A stretch of DNA of 64,000 nucleotides from Paraglaciecola sp. L1A13 (GCF_009796745.1 NZ_CP047024.1:4402001-4466000); one strand, 5' to 3'; numbered from the stretch's first letter, positions 49,262 to 59,142 are shown. Program-made: numbers and translations. The notes: a model not told the origin generated them from the letters alone.

Positions 49262-50428
49262 ATGCAAATACATGCCAGCCTAAATAAAATAACTATTACG
49301 TTTATGTTCTCGATTGTCACCTATGCCATTTTTGTGCCTAACATATGGGCACAAGACCAAGCAGCCACCTCTCAGCAAGCCCTATCAGCTAAGCCGCTGG
49401 ATGTTTGGGCTGATGTTATTGATTTATGGCAGCGCATTATTTTGGCATTGCCGATGATTTCGTTGGGATTACTATTTTTTGTTATCTGTTACGTCCTTGC
49501 CAGACCTATATCTACACTGCTTGTCAGACCCATCGGCTACGTCAGCCAAAGCCAACTGATCAAGCTGGTCAGCCGACGCACCATTAGCTTATTAATTATT
49601 TTACTGGGGCTATATGTTTTTCTACGCTTTGCCGGATTGAGTGAGTTCGCCATCGCCATTGTTAGTGGTACAGGCGTCATGGGGCTGATTTTGGGGTTTG
49701 CGTTTCGAGATATTGCTGAAAACTTTATCTCAAGTTTACTACTAAGCGTGCAAAAGCCATTTAAAATTGACGATGTGATAGAGGTGCAAGGCCAGCTAGG
49801 CATCGTTAAACAGGTAACCGCCAGAGCCACCACGTTAGTGGATTTTGATGGAAATCATATTCAGATCCCCAATGCGACGATCTATAAAAATATTATACGT
49901 AACTTAACGGCCAATCCCAAAATGCGTGGAAAATTCACCATCGGCATAGGATACGACTCCAGTATTTTGCATGCTCAACAGGTAGCGAATAAGGTACTGA
50001 CTTCACAACCTACCATTCTTCAGGATCCAGAGCCTCAGGTTCTAGTAAATGAGCTGGGGTCGTCAACAGTGAATCTCAAAGTCTATTTCTGGATTGATGC
50101 CCAGCAGTACAGCTTACTCAAGGTCTCATCTATGCTGATGCGTTTAATTATGCGAGAGTTTGAGAAAAATAACATCAGCATGCCAGACGATGCCCGCGAG
50201 ATTATATTTCCACAAGGCGTGCCAGTTCGTCAGCTATTAACACCACAGAGCCCAGCTGATCATGCTGCGATGCACAAAACAGAAAAGTTAACGGAAATTA
50301 AAGACTCGACTATAGAGCGGGATATTCGCGACGGCGAACACTTTGACGATTTATCAAGTGATAACCATGATATTCGTCAACAGGCTAAACAAGCTCGTGA
50401 CCCAGAGCAAGGGCAAAATATTTTATAA
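49262..50428 (+). CDS. MscS-family mechanosensitive channel
   Basis: A 388-residue small-conductance mechanosensitive channel. A signal peptide (ending near IWAQ) is followed by three helices; the pore-lining helix is in TGVMGLILGFAFRDIAENF, followed by QKPFKIDDVIEVQGQLGIV and the cytosolic FDGNHIQIPNATIYKNIIRN. The C-terminal tail is hydrophilic, acidic and variable. AAGG precedes the ATG. Expected to protect against hypo-osmotic shock. Confidence 0.92.
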   Translation: MQIHASLNKITITFMFSIVTYAIFVPNIWAQDQAATSQQALSAKPLDVWADVIDLWQRIILALPMISLGLLFFVICYVLARPISTLLVRPIGYVSQSQLIKLVSRRTISLLIILLGLYVFLRFAGLSEFAIAIVSGTGVMGLILGFAFRDIAENFISSLLLSVQKPFKIDDVIEVQGQLGIVKQVTARATTLVDFDGNHIQIPNATIYKNIIRNLTANPKMRGKFTIGIGYDSSILHAQQVANKVLTSQPTILQDPEPQVLVNELGSSTVNLKVYFWIDAQQYSLLKVSSMLMRLIMREFEKNNISMPDDAREIIFPQGVPVRQLLTPQSPADHAAMHKTEKLTEIKDSTIERDIRDGEHFDDLSSDNHDIRQQAKQARDPEQGQNIL

Positions 50429-50458
50429 TTGACTACTAATAGTCACCACTCTAGCTGG

Positions 50459-51652
50459 CTACTTTTCTTTTTTCAGCCAATAGCTTTGTATTAAACCGAG
50501 GAATAAAAATACGCTCATAAGCGCAATAATCTGCTCGTTTATAATAGGATATAACACGGCATATATACCGCCAAAAGCAAGTAATACATAGCCGACCACT
50601 GTATTAGCCGTTGCCACATATTGGGTACGCGTGTCACCACTGGCGATATCCAGTAAATAAGTTTTTCGTGCTGTACGCACACCTGCATATCCCACTGAAA
50701 GTAAAAAGAATAAGCCAACATTTAACCACAGTGAGGCTATATCAATACACAGATAAAACCCGCCACTGGCCACAACACAAATCATACTGGCAATACGTAT
50801 AGTCAATACTGCGCTTTTATCGGACCAAGTCCCCCACAAATACGACGACAAAAAAGCAGCCATTGAACTGGCGGCGATAAAATACGGTAATTGAAACGTG
50901 TCGTCCTGACTCGAGGTAATACTAACGAAAAAAGGCGCCACTAATGCACTGTGCAACAGCAAACAGCGACTAATAATTAAATGTGCTAGCGCCCGGTCTC
51001 CTTTTAGGGTTTCAATGAAAGAATGCTTTTGCTTGTTATGCTCAGGCTGAACTTGTGCATCTAATGCCAAAGATACCGGCAGTGTCGCTATAAACAGCAA
51101 ACTTGCTATACCGATAATAAATAACAACCAGACTTGGTCAAACTGGTCTTTACCTAATATAAGTGCGCCAGCGCTGAGCAACGAAAGCAAGCCTGAAATG
51201 CCGCTCGCTATGCCGACTAACTTACCTCGTCGGCCTTTTGCAATTAATACTCCCTCCATGTCTTTCATGGTTAGCGAACACAAAGCTCGACCAAGACTTA
51301 ACATAGTTAATAAAATCAATACCGACAAACCGGCATAAAATGGCTCAAACCATGCTACTGCGGGGATCATTCCCATTATGGCCAAAGCTTGAATGAATAC
51401 TCCGACCCGCCATACTCGTTGTCTTTTAATAAATTCTTGAATGCGTTGTTTCAATGGCCATTGGGGGATAAGTGAGCCGGATTCACGAATGGGCACCAAT
51501 AAGGATATCATCCAACTAGGTGCGCCGATGCTGGTCATAATCCAAGGTAGGGTCGTTTTAGCTGAAATAAGAATGTCCGCTAGCTTGGTCATAGTTGAAA
51601 TGACCACTAAGCGCACAAACGCGCTAGTGCTCGACGATTTGCTCGATTGCAT
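50459..51652 (-). CDS. MFS transporter
   Basis: A 397-residue major facilitator with about 12 helices. The internal halves carry basic loops (KQRIQEFIKRQRVWR after helix 2, and WGTWSDKSAVLTIR in the second half, the latter a good MFS motif A-like loop). No specific substrate group can be assigned. It is convergent with the MscS gene and 67 bp upstream of nhaA on the same strand. Confidence 0.85.
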   Translation of the reverse strand: MQSSKSSSTSAFVRLVVISTMTKLADILISAKTTLPWIMTSIGAPSWMISLLVPIRESGSLIPQWPLKQRIQEFIKRQRVWRVGVFIQALAIMGMIPAVAWFEPFYAGLSVLILLTMLSLGRALCSLTMKDMEGVLIAKGRRGKLVGIASGISGLLSLLSAGALILGKDQFDQVWLLFIIGIASLLFIATLPVSLALDAQVQPEHNKQKHSFIETLKGDRALAHLIISRCLLLHSALVAPFFVSITSSQDDTFQLPYFIAASSMAAFLSSYLWGTWSDKSAVLTIRIASMICVVASGGFYLCIDIASLWLNVGLFFLLSVGYAGVRTARKTYLLDIASGDTRTQYVATANTVVGYVLLAFGGIYAVLYPIINEQIIALMSVFLFLGLIQSYWLKKEK

Positions 51653-51719
51653 TCTTTCTATTTCCCTTAACGCACAGAAACTAAGGGTTAAGTATGTAAG
51701 CGTTAGCCGCTGGGATCAA

Positions 51720-53102
51720 TTATTGTTCAGTTTGTGGCCCAGCTTGATTGCCATTGTTAATTATTAAGAACAGGGTCGTACCTAATATGGCTGCGATTAT
51801 AGAGCCGGCCAAGATACCAAGCTTTGCCTGAGCCAATAACTCAGGATGCCCCGCGAAACCTAACGAGGCAATAAATAACGACATGGTAAATCCTACCCCA
51901 GCCAAGCAAGATAGGGCAAAAACTTGCGGGAAAGCTAAGCCCGTAGGTAAACGTGATAAGCCGCTTTTCACGGCAAGCCAAGCAAATAGAGTAATACCAC
52001 ATATTTTGCCTAACACCATGGCACTGGCTATACCAACAAGCACAACTGAATTGAAAACTTGCCCTAGGTCACTAGGTAACGCCACACCGGCGTTGATAAA
52101 AGCAAAAATGGGCAAAATAACCAAACTGACAGGCCGATTTAGTACATGCCCCCAACGTTGAATAGGCGTAGTCGTCATGGCCGCTACACTCTGCGCTTTT
52201 TCGACTAACTCGTGTTGCTCTTGATGCTCCAATATCGATACGTCTTGCTTATCTATCTTTTCAAAACGATCTAAAATGCCGCGCATTCTACGCGAAAACC
52301 ATCGGCTTTGAGCATAGGGTTTAGTGGGTACAGCCAGAGCAGCTAAAATACCTGCTGCGGTAGCATGCACGCCTGATTGCAACACAAACCACCAAAGTAA
52401 TACGCCCCCTAAAATATAAAAAATGGGCCTACGTACGCCGAGTAAATTAAACATAAACAGACCGAGTAAGGCTAGACCTGCATAACCTAGCGAGACAAGA
52501 TTAATACTGTCTGTGTAAAATAAACCAATAACAGCCACGGCACCCATGTCGTCGACAATGGCCAGCGCTGAAAGCGTCACAGCGGCTGAACGCGGTGCTT
52601 TACTGCCAAGCAGAGCTAAGATCCCCAAGGCAAAAGCGGTGTCGGTTGCCATTGGTATTCCCCACCCATTCATTGTGGCTTCAGACCCAGTCAACGCAAT
52701 GGCCGCGTATATACCCGCTGGCAACAACATTCCACCGAGTGCCATAGCAATCACTAAGCTTGAGTCACGAAAATCTTTCAAATCACCTACTAGGGTTTCA
52801 TATTTTATCTCTAGTCCGAGTAAGAAGAAAAACATCACCATCAACCCGTCGTTAACCCAAGTGTGCAATGAATGACTTATAGTGAAATCGCCCAGAGAAA
52901 TACTCAACGCCATATGACTAATTTTTTCATACAAGTCATGACTATCTGAGTTAGCGATGATCATCGCTGCGATCGCACAGAGTAGAAGAATAATACCGGC
53001 GGTAGCTTGGCTTTTAAAAAAGTGCTCGAAGGAGCAAATTACATGATTAAACTCGCGTTCTAAAGGCGCTAATTCGCGATCTTTGTTTTCAAGGTTATCC
53101 AT
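51720..53102 (-). CDS. nhaA: Na+/H+ antiporter NhaA
   Basis: A 460-residue NhaA-type antiporter, longer than E. coli NhaA (388) because of an N-terminal extension and a ~40-residue loop in the middle (VPTKPYAQSRWFSRRMRG onward). ATDTAFALGILALLG and LAIVDDMGAVAVIGLFYT contain the paired Asp of the ion-binding site. It exports Na+ in exchange for H+ and so links to the sodium economy of the NQR pump. Confidence 0.94.
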   Translation of the reverse strand: MDNLENKDRELAPLEREFNHVICSFEHFFKSQATAGIILLLCAIAAMIIANSDSHDLYEKISHMALSISLGDFTISHSLHTWVNDGLMVMFFFLLGLEIKYETLVGDLKDFRDSSLVIAMALGGMLLPAGIYAAIALTGSEATMNGWGIPMATDTAFALGILALLGSKAPRSAAVTLSALAIVDDMGAVAVIGLFYTDSINLVSLGYAGLALLGLFMFNLLGVRRPIFYILGGVLLWWFVLQSGVHATAAGILAALAVPTKPYAQSRWFSRRMRGILDRFEKIDKQDVSILEHQEQHELVEKAQSVAAMTTTPIQRWGHVLNRPVSLVILPIFAFINAGVALPSDLGQVFNSVVLVGIASAMVLGKICGITLFAWLAVKSGLSRLPTGLAFPQVFALSCLAGVGFTMSLFIASLGFAGHPELLAQAKLGILAGSIIAAILGTTLFLIINNGNQAGPQTEQ

Positions 53103-53168
53103 GTCTGTAGCCTCTGAATAGCCTAGAAAAGAATTTTGATTTACAGTATGTCAACGTATATGCGAAAA

Positions 53169-53206
53169 CTAAAAATCGAATCAATACCGCGATATTGACT
53201 CGATTT
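53169..53206 (-). terminator. Terminator after proA
   Basis: On the minus strand a 14-bp stem with one G-U pair (53173-53186 with 53193-53206) has a 6-base loop and is followed by TTTTAGTTTT. It lies ~125 bp downstream of the proA stop. Confidence 0.68.
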
Positions 53207-53329
53207 CGTTGTAACACCGATGCTATGTTCAGCATACACCCTCATAGTCAATTAGATAGAATATTGAGTGAATATGCACGAATCTAGCCAACCCCGAACC
53301 TTGCGTTCGAGGAAATGGCGAGCTTGAAC

Positions 53330-54571
53330 TTAGGCGCGTATTTGTCCTGTTCCACTGACTAAATATTTCTCAGCGGTAAGTGACTCGAGCCCCATAGGGC
53401 CATAAGCATGGAGTTTAGAGGTCGCAATACCAATCTCAGCACCAAGACCAAGCTCACTGCCATCGGAAAAGCGCGATGATGCATTTACCATGACCACTGA
53501 GGCATCAACACTGCGCTGAAAGCGCTTAGCAGTGATTTCATTTGTCGTACAGATAACCTCTGTATGGTGGCTACCAAAGCGCGAGATGTGATCAAATGCT
53601 GCATCTATGCCGTCAACAATGCCTACAGCTATTTCTAAATCCAGATATTCAACACCGAATTCATCATTTTGTATTACAGTGGCATTATCAAAGTAAGTCG
53701 CAGCATTTGCACTGGCGTTAACTTTTACTTGCTTGCTTTGCAACGCTGCCGCAGCCAGTGGTAAGAACTCATCGGCGATATCTTTATGCACGATAAGTCC
53801 TTCAAGGGCATTACAAACACCCGTGCGATGGGTTTTACCGTTGACTAAAATATCGATAGCTGTTTGTAAATCTGCGTCTTTATCAATGTAAAGATGACAC
53901 ACACCTTTAAAGTGCTGAATAACAGGGATTTTACTGTTGTCGGTCACATAACGAATAAGTCCTTCGCCGCCACGTGGAATGATTACGTCGATGTAATCAC
54001 TCTGCTGCATCAATTCCATCATCAACTCACGGTCAGGATTGGGCACTACTGTAATCAATTCAACAGGCAAATTGTGCTTTTTAAGCACATCTTGCAGTAC
54101 GCCGGCAATGGCCTTACTACTGCCAAGAGCTTCTTTACCACCACGCAGAATGACGCCGTTGCCTGATTTGAAGCATAATGCACCGGCATCTGCGGTAACA
54201 TTAGGACGCGCTTCATAGATCATACAAACGACTCCAAGCGGAATACGCATCTTACTAATTTTAAGGCCATTTGGTCGTTCACCAATCACGCGCTCTTGCC
54301 CAGCGGGGTCTGGTAATGCGACGATGGTTTCAATTCCGACGGCCATACTTTCAACGCGTTCGGCGTTTAACGTTAATCGGTCAATCATGGCTGCACCCAA
54401 ACCGTCTTTTTCAGCCTGAGCTAAATCTATTTTGTTGGCCGCGTAAATTGCTTCAGCATTTGCGCGTAGCCCATCTGCCATGTCTTGCAATACAATATTT
54501 TTCGTTTTTTCATCTAAAACAGCTAATACCTTGGCAGCTCGTGCTGCGTTCTTTGCTAATTCTTTAATCAT
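53330..54571 (-). CDS. proA: Gamma-glutamyl phosphate reductase
   Basis: A 413-residue NADPH-dependent enzyme, second step of proline synthesis. The catalytic cysteine is in THRTGVCNALEG; NVTADAGALCFKSGN and IPRGGEGLIRYV are family blocks. Its ATG lies 2 bp after the proB stop, so the pair is coupled. Ends the putP-proB-proA operon. Confidence 0.96.
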   Translation of the reverse strand: MIKELAKNAARAAKVLAVLDEKTKNIVLQDMADGLRANAEAIYAANKIDLAQAEKDGLGAAMIDRLTLNAERVESMAVGIETIVALPDPAGQERVIGERPNGLKISKMRIPLGVVCMIYEARPNVTADAGALCFKSGNGVILRGGKEALGSSKAIAGVLQDVLKKHNLPVELITVVPNPDRELMMELMQQSDYIDVIIPRGGEGLIRYVTDNSKIPVIQHFKGVCHLYIDKDADLQTAIDILVNGKTHRTGVCNALEGLIVHKDIADEFLPLAAAALQSKQVKVNASANAATYFDNATVIQNDEFGVEYLDLEIAVGIVDGIDAAFDHISRFGSHHTEVICTTNEITAKRFQRSVDASVVMVNASSRFSDGSELGLGAEIGIATSKLHAYGPMGLESLTAEKYLVSGTGQIRA

Positions 54572-54573
54572 GT

Positions 54574-55680
54574 TTATTGTTTCTCCAATGACGCGATATT
54601 CTTTTTCGAGATAATAGGGCCGGTTCTGTTTTGGAATTCTCCGGCAAATTCACGGTCGTCTTGGTCGGCGATAAAACTTAACAAGCAACTGCTGTAGTTT
54701 GAGCGTGCTTTTGCGATACGCGTGCCGTCATCTTTTCTTAATAAGATGGTGTCACCTACGGCAAAACTACCGTTCACTTCAACAATTTCATCACTGGTCA
54801 ATTGCTCACCATGCACTGAAAACTCGGTATCGAAGTCATTATTAACTACGACTTCGCCCTGTTCTGACGCGGTATGCCTCATCCAATGATCATGTTCTTG
54901 CATAGGTTTAGCGTAAGGTCTGAAGAACGTTCCAGGGTTTTTACCCTCAAGTAAGCTGTTAAAGCTTGCAGACTTGAAACCATTGACGATAAAGGTGTCG
55001 ATACCATGAGAAGTAGCCTTTTCTGCTGCTTCAATTTTGGTTTTCATCCCACCTGTACCAACCGCACTGGTAGCACCGCCGCCCATAGCAAAAATGCGGC
55101 TATCGATAGTGGTAACTTCAGGCAACAAAACGGCGTCGTCGTGGATGTTAGGATTTTTATCATACAAACCATCTACGTCTGAGCAAATAATCAAGGCATC
55201 GGCGTCTGCTGATGCAGCAACCATCGCTGATAAGTTATCGTTGTCGCCCACTTTTAGATCGTCTGTTGTTACCGTATCGTTTTCGTTGATGATGGGTAAC
55301 ACACCGTTATTTAGCAGTGAAAAAATAGTTTCGCGAATACTGACATAACGTTCACGGTCCCGCAGATCGCCATGAGTTAATAGAATTTGCGCGGTAGGGA
55401 AATCAAAAAGTCTATCCCATGTCGCCATCATTTCGGTTTGCCCAGCAGCTGCCATGGCTTTTTTTAAGGCAATATCGACGTTGTCCGTTTCTGGGAACAA
55501 ATGTGCTCCTGCGGCAACAGAACCTGATGATACTAATACCACCTGAACCCCGTTGGCTCTTAAACGCACGATAAATTGCGCGATACTGAGTAAATAATGA
55601 CTGCTACACCCTTTGCGATGTGGTGCGATAAGTGCGCTGCCTACTTTGATTACAACGCGTTTCCATTGTGAAAGATCCAT
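54574..55680 (-). CDS. proB: Glutamate 5-kinase with PUA domain
   Basis: A 368-residue enzyme, first step of proline synthesis and the usual feedback point. The amino acid kinase domain (to about residue 260) has VVIKVGSALIAP, VLVSSGSVAAG, LPIINENDTV and GTGGMKTKIEAA; a C-terminal PUA domain covers about 275-365. AAGGA precedes the ATG. It lies 11 bp after putP. Confidence 0.96.
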   Translation of the reverse strand: MDLSQWKRVVIKVGSALIAPHRKGCSSHYLLSIAQFIVRLRANGVQVVLVSSGSVAAGAHLFPETDNVDIALKKAMAAAGQTEMMATWDRLFDFPTAQILLTHGDLRDRERYVSIRETIFSLLNNGVLPIINENDTVTTDDLKVGDNDNLSAMVAASADADALIICSDVDGLYDKNPNIHDDAVLLPEVTTIDSRIFAMGGGATSAVGTGGMKTKIEAAEKATSHGIDTFIVNGFKSASFNSLLEGKNPGTFFRPYAKPMQEHDHWMRHTASEQGEVVVNNDFDTEFSVHGEQLTSDEIVEVNGSFAVGDTILLRKDDGTRIAKARSNYSSCLLSFIADQDDREFAGEFQNRTGPIISKKNIASLEKQ

Positions 55681-55691
55681 AGAATGTTTCC

Positions 55692-57185
55692 TTAATTTGA
55701 ATGTTGTTTAGCTAAAACTAAATTAGTTTCGTCGAACATGGCAACTGTGGCTTCACTTGGTTCGTCACCGAATAGATCAACGAGCCATATCACAGTGGCA
55801 CTAACAATAAAGCCGGGGACAATTTCATACATCACACTCGAAAGCGTTTGTCCGTCGGGTAGCAGCGGCGCATAAATCCAAACCAATACGGTCAAGGCGC
55901 CTGAAATAATGCCGGCTACAGCAGCTTTGTGGGTTAAATTTGCTTTGTATAAGCAAAACAACACCAACGGTCCGAACGCGGCGCCAAAACCCGCCCACGC
56001 GTTACTGACCAATGATAAAATGCTATTGTTACTATCTAGTGATAACAACAAAGCTACGATTGCTACACCCGCTACACCGTAACGGCCCATTTTCACCGTT
56101 TGCTCGTCGCTCACTTCGCCCTTTGCTTTCAAGCGATATATGTCTTCAGTAAGAGAGCTAGCTGAAACCAAAAGCTGCGACGATATCGTACTCATAATAG
56201 CCGCTAAAATAGCTGCCAATAAAAAACCACTGATCAACGGGTTAAACAGTAATTCCGAAAAAATAATAAAAATGGTCTCAGGGTCATCTACTGCCAAACC
56301 AAATTTATTCGAATAGGCCACGCCCACTAAACCTGTGGATAACGAACCAATGATCGTCACTGTCATCCAGCTCATACCGATGGTGCGTGCAGTTTTAACT
56401 GCTGATACAGACCGAATAGCCATAAAACGCACAATAATATGAGGTTGACCGAAATAGCCTAATCCCCATGCTAAGCTAGACAGCAGTCCTAACCATGTCA
56501 CATCACGCCAAGTTTGCGAGAAGGTCGGAATAGACTCATAGGCGTACCCGAGCATTTCGTTGCCATCAGTAAACTGCTGATAAGCGACAATTGGCACTAG
56601 CGCCAAGGCGACAAACATAATGCAACCTTGTACAAAGTCCGTTAGTGAGACCGCTAAGAATCCGCCCAACAACGTGTAAGAAACCACTACACTCAAGGTA
56701 ATAAACAACCCGAGTTGATAATCCAAACCAAATGCCGATTCAAACAACTTACCACCAGCCACCAACCCTGCAGATGTGTATAACGTAAAAAATAACACGA
56801 TAATAACCGCAGAGATTATCCTGATGCTGCTAGCTTTACGGTTAAACCGTTTAGCAAAAAACTCTGGAATGGTCAGTGCGTCGTTTGCTACTTCTGTATA
56901 GACACGCAATTTAGGTGCCACAAAAATATAATTAGCTAGCGCCCCTATAAGCAGACCAATGGCGATAAACATGCTATCAAAGCCGCTCACAAACATGGCG
57001 CCAGGTAGACCCATAAGCATCCAGCCACTCATGTCAGATGCACCCGCTGATAAGGCGGTCACTTGTGGACTAACCTGCCGACCGCCCAGGATGTAACCTG
57101 ACATATCACCGGTAGAACGACGGTAGGCAAACACGCCTATTCCCAGCATAGCGATAAAATATACTGCTAAAGAAATATAACTCAT
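55692..57185 (-). CDS. putP: Sodium/proline symporter PutP
   Basis: A 497-residue sodium:solute symporter with 13 helices. SAGASDMSGWMLMGLPGAMF is the Na+/proline site of helix 2, and GLGYFGQPHIIVRFMAIRS the conserved loop. It takes up proline as osmoprotectant or nutrient. No good Shine-Dalgarno of its own; the small ORF upstream ends 10 bp before it, suggesting translational coupling. Confidence 0.95.
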   Translation of the reverse strand: MSYISLAVYFIAMLGIGVFAYRRSTGDMSGYILGGRQVSPQVTALSAGASDMSGWMLMGLPGAMFVSGFDSMFIAIGLLIGALANYIFVAPKLRVYTEVANDALTIPEFFAKRFNRKASSIRIISAVIIVLFFTLYTSAGLVAGGKLFESAFGLDYQLGLFITLSVVVSYTLLGGFLAVSLTDFVQGCIMFVALALVPIVAYQQFTDGNEMLGYAYESIPTFSQTWRDVTWLGLLSSLAWGLGYFGQPHIIVRFMAIRSVSAVKTARTIGMSWMTVTIIGSLSTGLVGVAYSNKFGLAVDDPETIFIIFSELLFNPLISGFLLAAILAAIMSTISSQLLVSASSLTEDIYRLKAKGEVSDEQTVKMGRYGVAGVAIVALLLSLDSNNSILSLVSNAWAGFGAAFGPLVLFCLYKANLTHKAAVAGIISGALTVLVWIYAPLLPDGQTLSSVMYEIVPGFIVSATVIWLVDLFGDEPSEATVAMFDETNLVLAKQHSN

Positions 57186-57195
57186 ATTGTATTAA

Positions 57196-57369
57196 CTAGT
57201 GGCTAGTAGAAATTTGGCTTTTGGTGCGAGCGCGAGATTGGCTGCCGGTAGCGAGGACGAACAAGGAAATGCAGGTCAATAACCAAAAGCTCAATTTATG
57301 AAAAATTGCATTAACGAGTAAAGTGGCAGGTTGATTAAGCGTCTTGCCAATCGCTTTGAGGATTTGCAT
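57196..57369 (-). CDS. Small membrane protein upstream of putP
   Basis: A 57-residue protein with one hydrophobic helix (about residues 27-44, LSFWLLTCISLFVLATG) and a basic C-terminus (SRARTK). Start ATG 57369 has GGAG five bases upstream, the best ribosome site in this operon; the longer frame from 57402 does not. It is the first gene before putP, with a 10-bp gap. Not recognised; it may regulate or stabilise PutP, or serve only as a leader. Confidence 0.6.
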   Translation of the reverse strand: MQILKAIGKTLNQPATLLVNAIFHKLSFWLLTCISLFVLATGSQSRARTKSQISTSH

Positions 57370-57396
57370 TTTATCTCCGTAGATGAATAATGAGTT

Positions 57397-57432
57397 GTGC
57401 ACATATAATTACAGGTCTATTAATTAGTGCAC
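57397..57432. promoter_or_regulatory. Candidate operator: two GTGCAC boxes 30 bp apart
   Basis: GTGCAC occurs at 57397-57402 and 57427-57432, three helical turns apart, with TAATTA motifs facing inward. The boxes lie at or just after the predicted transcription start of the putP operon, where a repressor would block it. The MarR regulator next door is the natural candidate. Inference. Confidence 0.4.
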
Positions 57433-57437
57433 GAAGC

Positions 57438-57466
57438 ATTATGCTCAATTACTGCCCAAAGATCAA
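57438..57466 (-). promoter_or_regulatory. Sigma70-type promoter of the small ORF-putP-proB-proA operon
   Basis: On the minus strand TTGATC (57461-57466), then 17 bp, then CATAAT (57438-57443): a near-consensus -35/-10 pair with ideal spacing, about 70 bp before the first start codon. Confidence 0.65.
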
Positions 57467-57678
57467 ATTTAAATCCGCATCACTAAGCCTAATAAGTTGA
57501 CCCAACACTGAAAAACAGTCTTGTTTAGCGTCGGCTAGATAGCCGCCAGCATTGATCTCCCCGAGGCCGACGCGTTATTTTTTAAATACCATTTTTAACA
57601 AGAGAAGAAGTGCTTTAAGTTGCATTCGATGGGAAATTTGCTAGGGTTCGCCCGTTACTGACAATGCAGGTAAAAAAG

Positions 57679-58176
57679 ATGAGAAAATACGATGAGTTAC
57701 TGGTTTCACTACGCCGTGTTATACGAGCGATAGACCTTTACTCGAAAAAACTCAGTAAAGAATCTGGTTTAACCAGTCCTCAACTGATCGTCATGCAAGA
57801 AATTTTCAACAATGATGATGTGATGGTTAAAGATATTGCCAATCACATCAATTTGAGTTCTGCCACCGTGACCAGTATTTTGGACCGTTTAGAAGCACGG
57901 GGGTACGTGGTACGTGAGCGTTCGACCATAGATAAGCGTAAAGTCGGCGTTAGGCTAACAGCGACAGGTACCAATGCATTTAATAACGCGCCAACGTTAT
58001 TGCAAGAGCATTTCATTAAACGCTTTGAAGCCTTAGATGAATGGGAGCAAACTCAGCTGGTATCAACGATGCAGCGCATCGCTAAAATGATGGATGCAGA
58101 CGCCTTGGACGCTGCCCCGTTACTACAAGTTGGCCAAATACATCCGCAAAACACAAGTGGGGAGAACCTTAAGTAG
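57679..58176 (+). CDS. MarR-family regulator
   Basis: A 165-residue winged-helix repressor. The recognition region is VKDIANHINLSSATVTSILD, followed by the wing RLEARGYVVRERSTIDKR. The ATG at 57679 has AGG eight bases upstream; the one at 57664 lacks such a site. The N-terminal SLRRVIRAIDLYSKKL recalls the EctR/CosR compatible-solute regulators, from memory only. Divergent from putP-proBA, which would be its likely target. Confidence 0.88.
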   Translation: MRKYDELLVSLRRVIRAIDLYSKKLSKESGLTSPQLIVMQEIFNNDDVMVKDIANHINLSSATVTSILDRLEARGYVVRERSTIDKRKVGVRLTATGTNAFNNAPTLLQEHFIKRFEALDEWEQTQLVSTMQRIAKMMDADALDAAPLLQVGQIHPQNTSGENLK

Positions 58177-58204
58177 GCGCTCTCCCGAACGTTTAAATTG
58201 TAGA

Positions 58205-58777
58205 TTAGTTTAGCTGGTCGTCTTTCCAGTACTTAGTCCCTTTCACTGTCGCCTGTAACGACAAACCGCTTTCGGTTAGCTGATATATGGTGATGTTATC
58301 AACAGTAACCTCACCACTTTTCGCAACGCCCTTGTCTCCCGCTTTAGCAGCAGCGTCAGCTTGGGCACCAAACGCCCAACCTTCGTCTACGAAACGCGAC
58401 ATAACAGCTTCGTTATGAAATACAAATACGGCACGAAAGTCTTTGACGCCTGCACCTAATCCTAATCCTACTTCAGCCATTTTCATGTAAGTTTGTTTAC
58501 CTGTTTGATTATCTGTTACCACACCGTAACCACCACCAAAACTGGCTAAAATTAGGTTCACATTAGCATTATCAAACACCGCGAACCCTGGGGCGCTATT
58601 AATTTGTGAGCGCACACTGGGCTTAAGTGCGAATAACTCCGTAAGCACTCGGTCTTTCATGGTTTGTACAGCCTGACGCTTTTGAGCAACAGTGGCGTCG
58701 GTCGTGGTGGCACATCCACCTAACACTATGAGAGAAAATACGGAAAAAAATACTAGAAACAATGATTTATGCTGCAT
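58205..58777 (-). CDS. SYLF (YSC84-related) lipoprotein
   Basis: A 190-residue lipoprotein (lipobox VLGGC) with a SYLF/DUF500 lipid-binding domain: SQINSAPGFAVFDNANVNL, GGGYGVVTDN, MKMAEVGLGLGAGVKDF and FVFHNEAVMSRFV. Bacterial members are envelope-associated with uncertain role; eukaryotic SYLF domains bind phosphoinositides. AAGGA precedes the ATG. Convergent with the MarR gene. Confidence 0.9.
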   Translation of the reverse strand: MQHKSLFLVFFSVFSLIVLGGCATTTDATVAQKRQAVQTMKDRVLTELFALKPSVRSQINSAPGFAVFDNANVNLILASFGGGYGVVTDNQTGKQTYMKMAEVGLGLGAGVKDFRAVFVFHNEAVMSRFVDEGWAFGAQADAAAKAGDKGVAKSGEVTVDNITIYQLTESGLSLQATVKGTKYWKDDQLN

Positions 58778-59142
58778 AAGTAGTCCTTAAAAAAGCTTTT
58801 ACGAATATTGTAAAGAACATAGCAATTACCGAACCAACAACACCAACATCATGATAAATAAAGGTAATTATAATAATTTTTTGAATGCAGTGATTTTAAT
58901 GGTCATTAAACCTGTGGGCGGTGAGCCGTATCGGTAACTTTGTCGTAATCACTGCGTAGTTTTTTCCGATGGCCGTAGCCCTGTGCTACTTAAAAATCAC
59001 TTTATCAATTTAAATCAATAATTTAATACTGGAATAAATCTTGTATCTTACTTAATAGCAGGGTGCTATATCGGGTGAGATATAAAATAAATAACAACAC
59101 TTTTTATAGTATTCGCACTTTCAATTGCAGAGGAATAACGGT
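58778..59142. other. Intergenic region upstream of mlaA
   Basis: About 365 bp without a gene. A tentative plus-strand promoter is TTGTAT (59041-59046), 17 bp, TGCTAT (59064-59069). The rest is AT-rich and unremarkable. Confidence 0.4.

Larger units (their letters stand above)
57370..57678. other. Divergent control region of putP operon and marR
   Basis: About 310 bp with no gene. It contains a good minus-strand promoter (57438-57466), a pair of GTGCAC boxes just downstream of it, and the leader of the MarR gene. Nothing else recognised. Confidence 0.6.
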
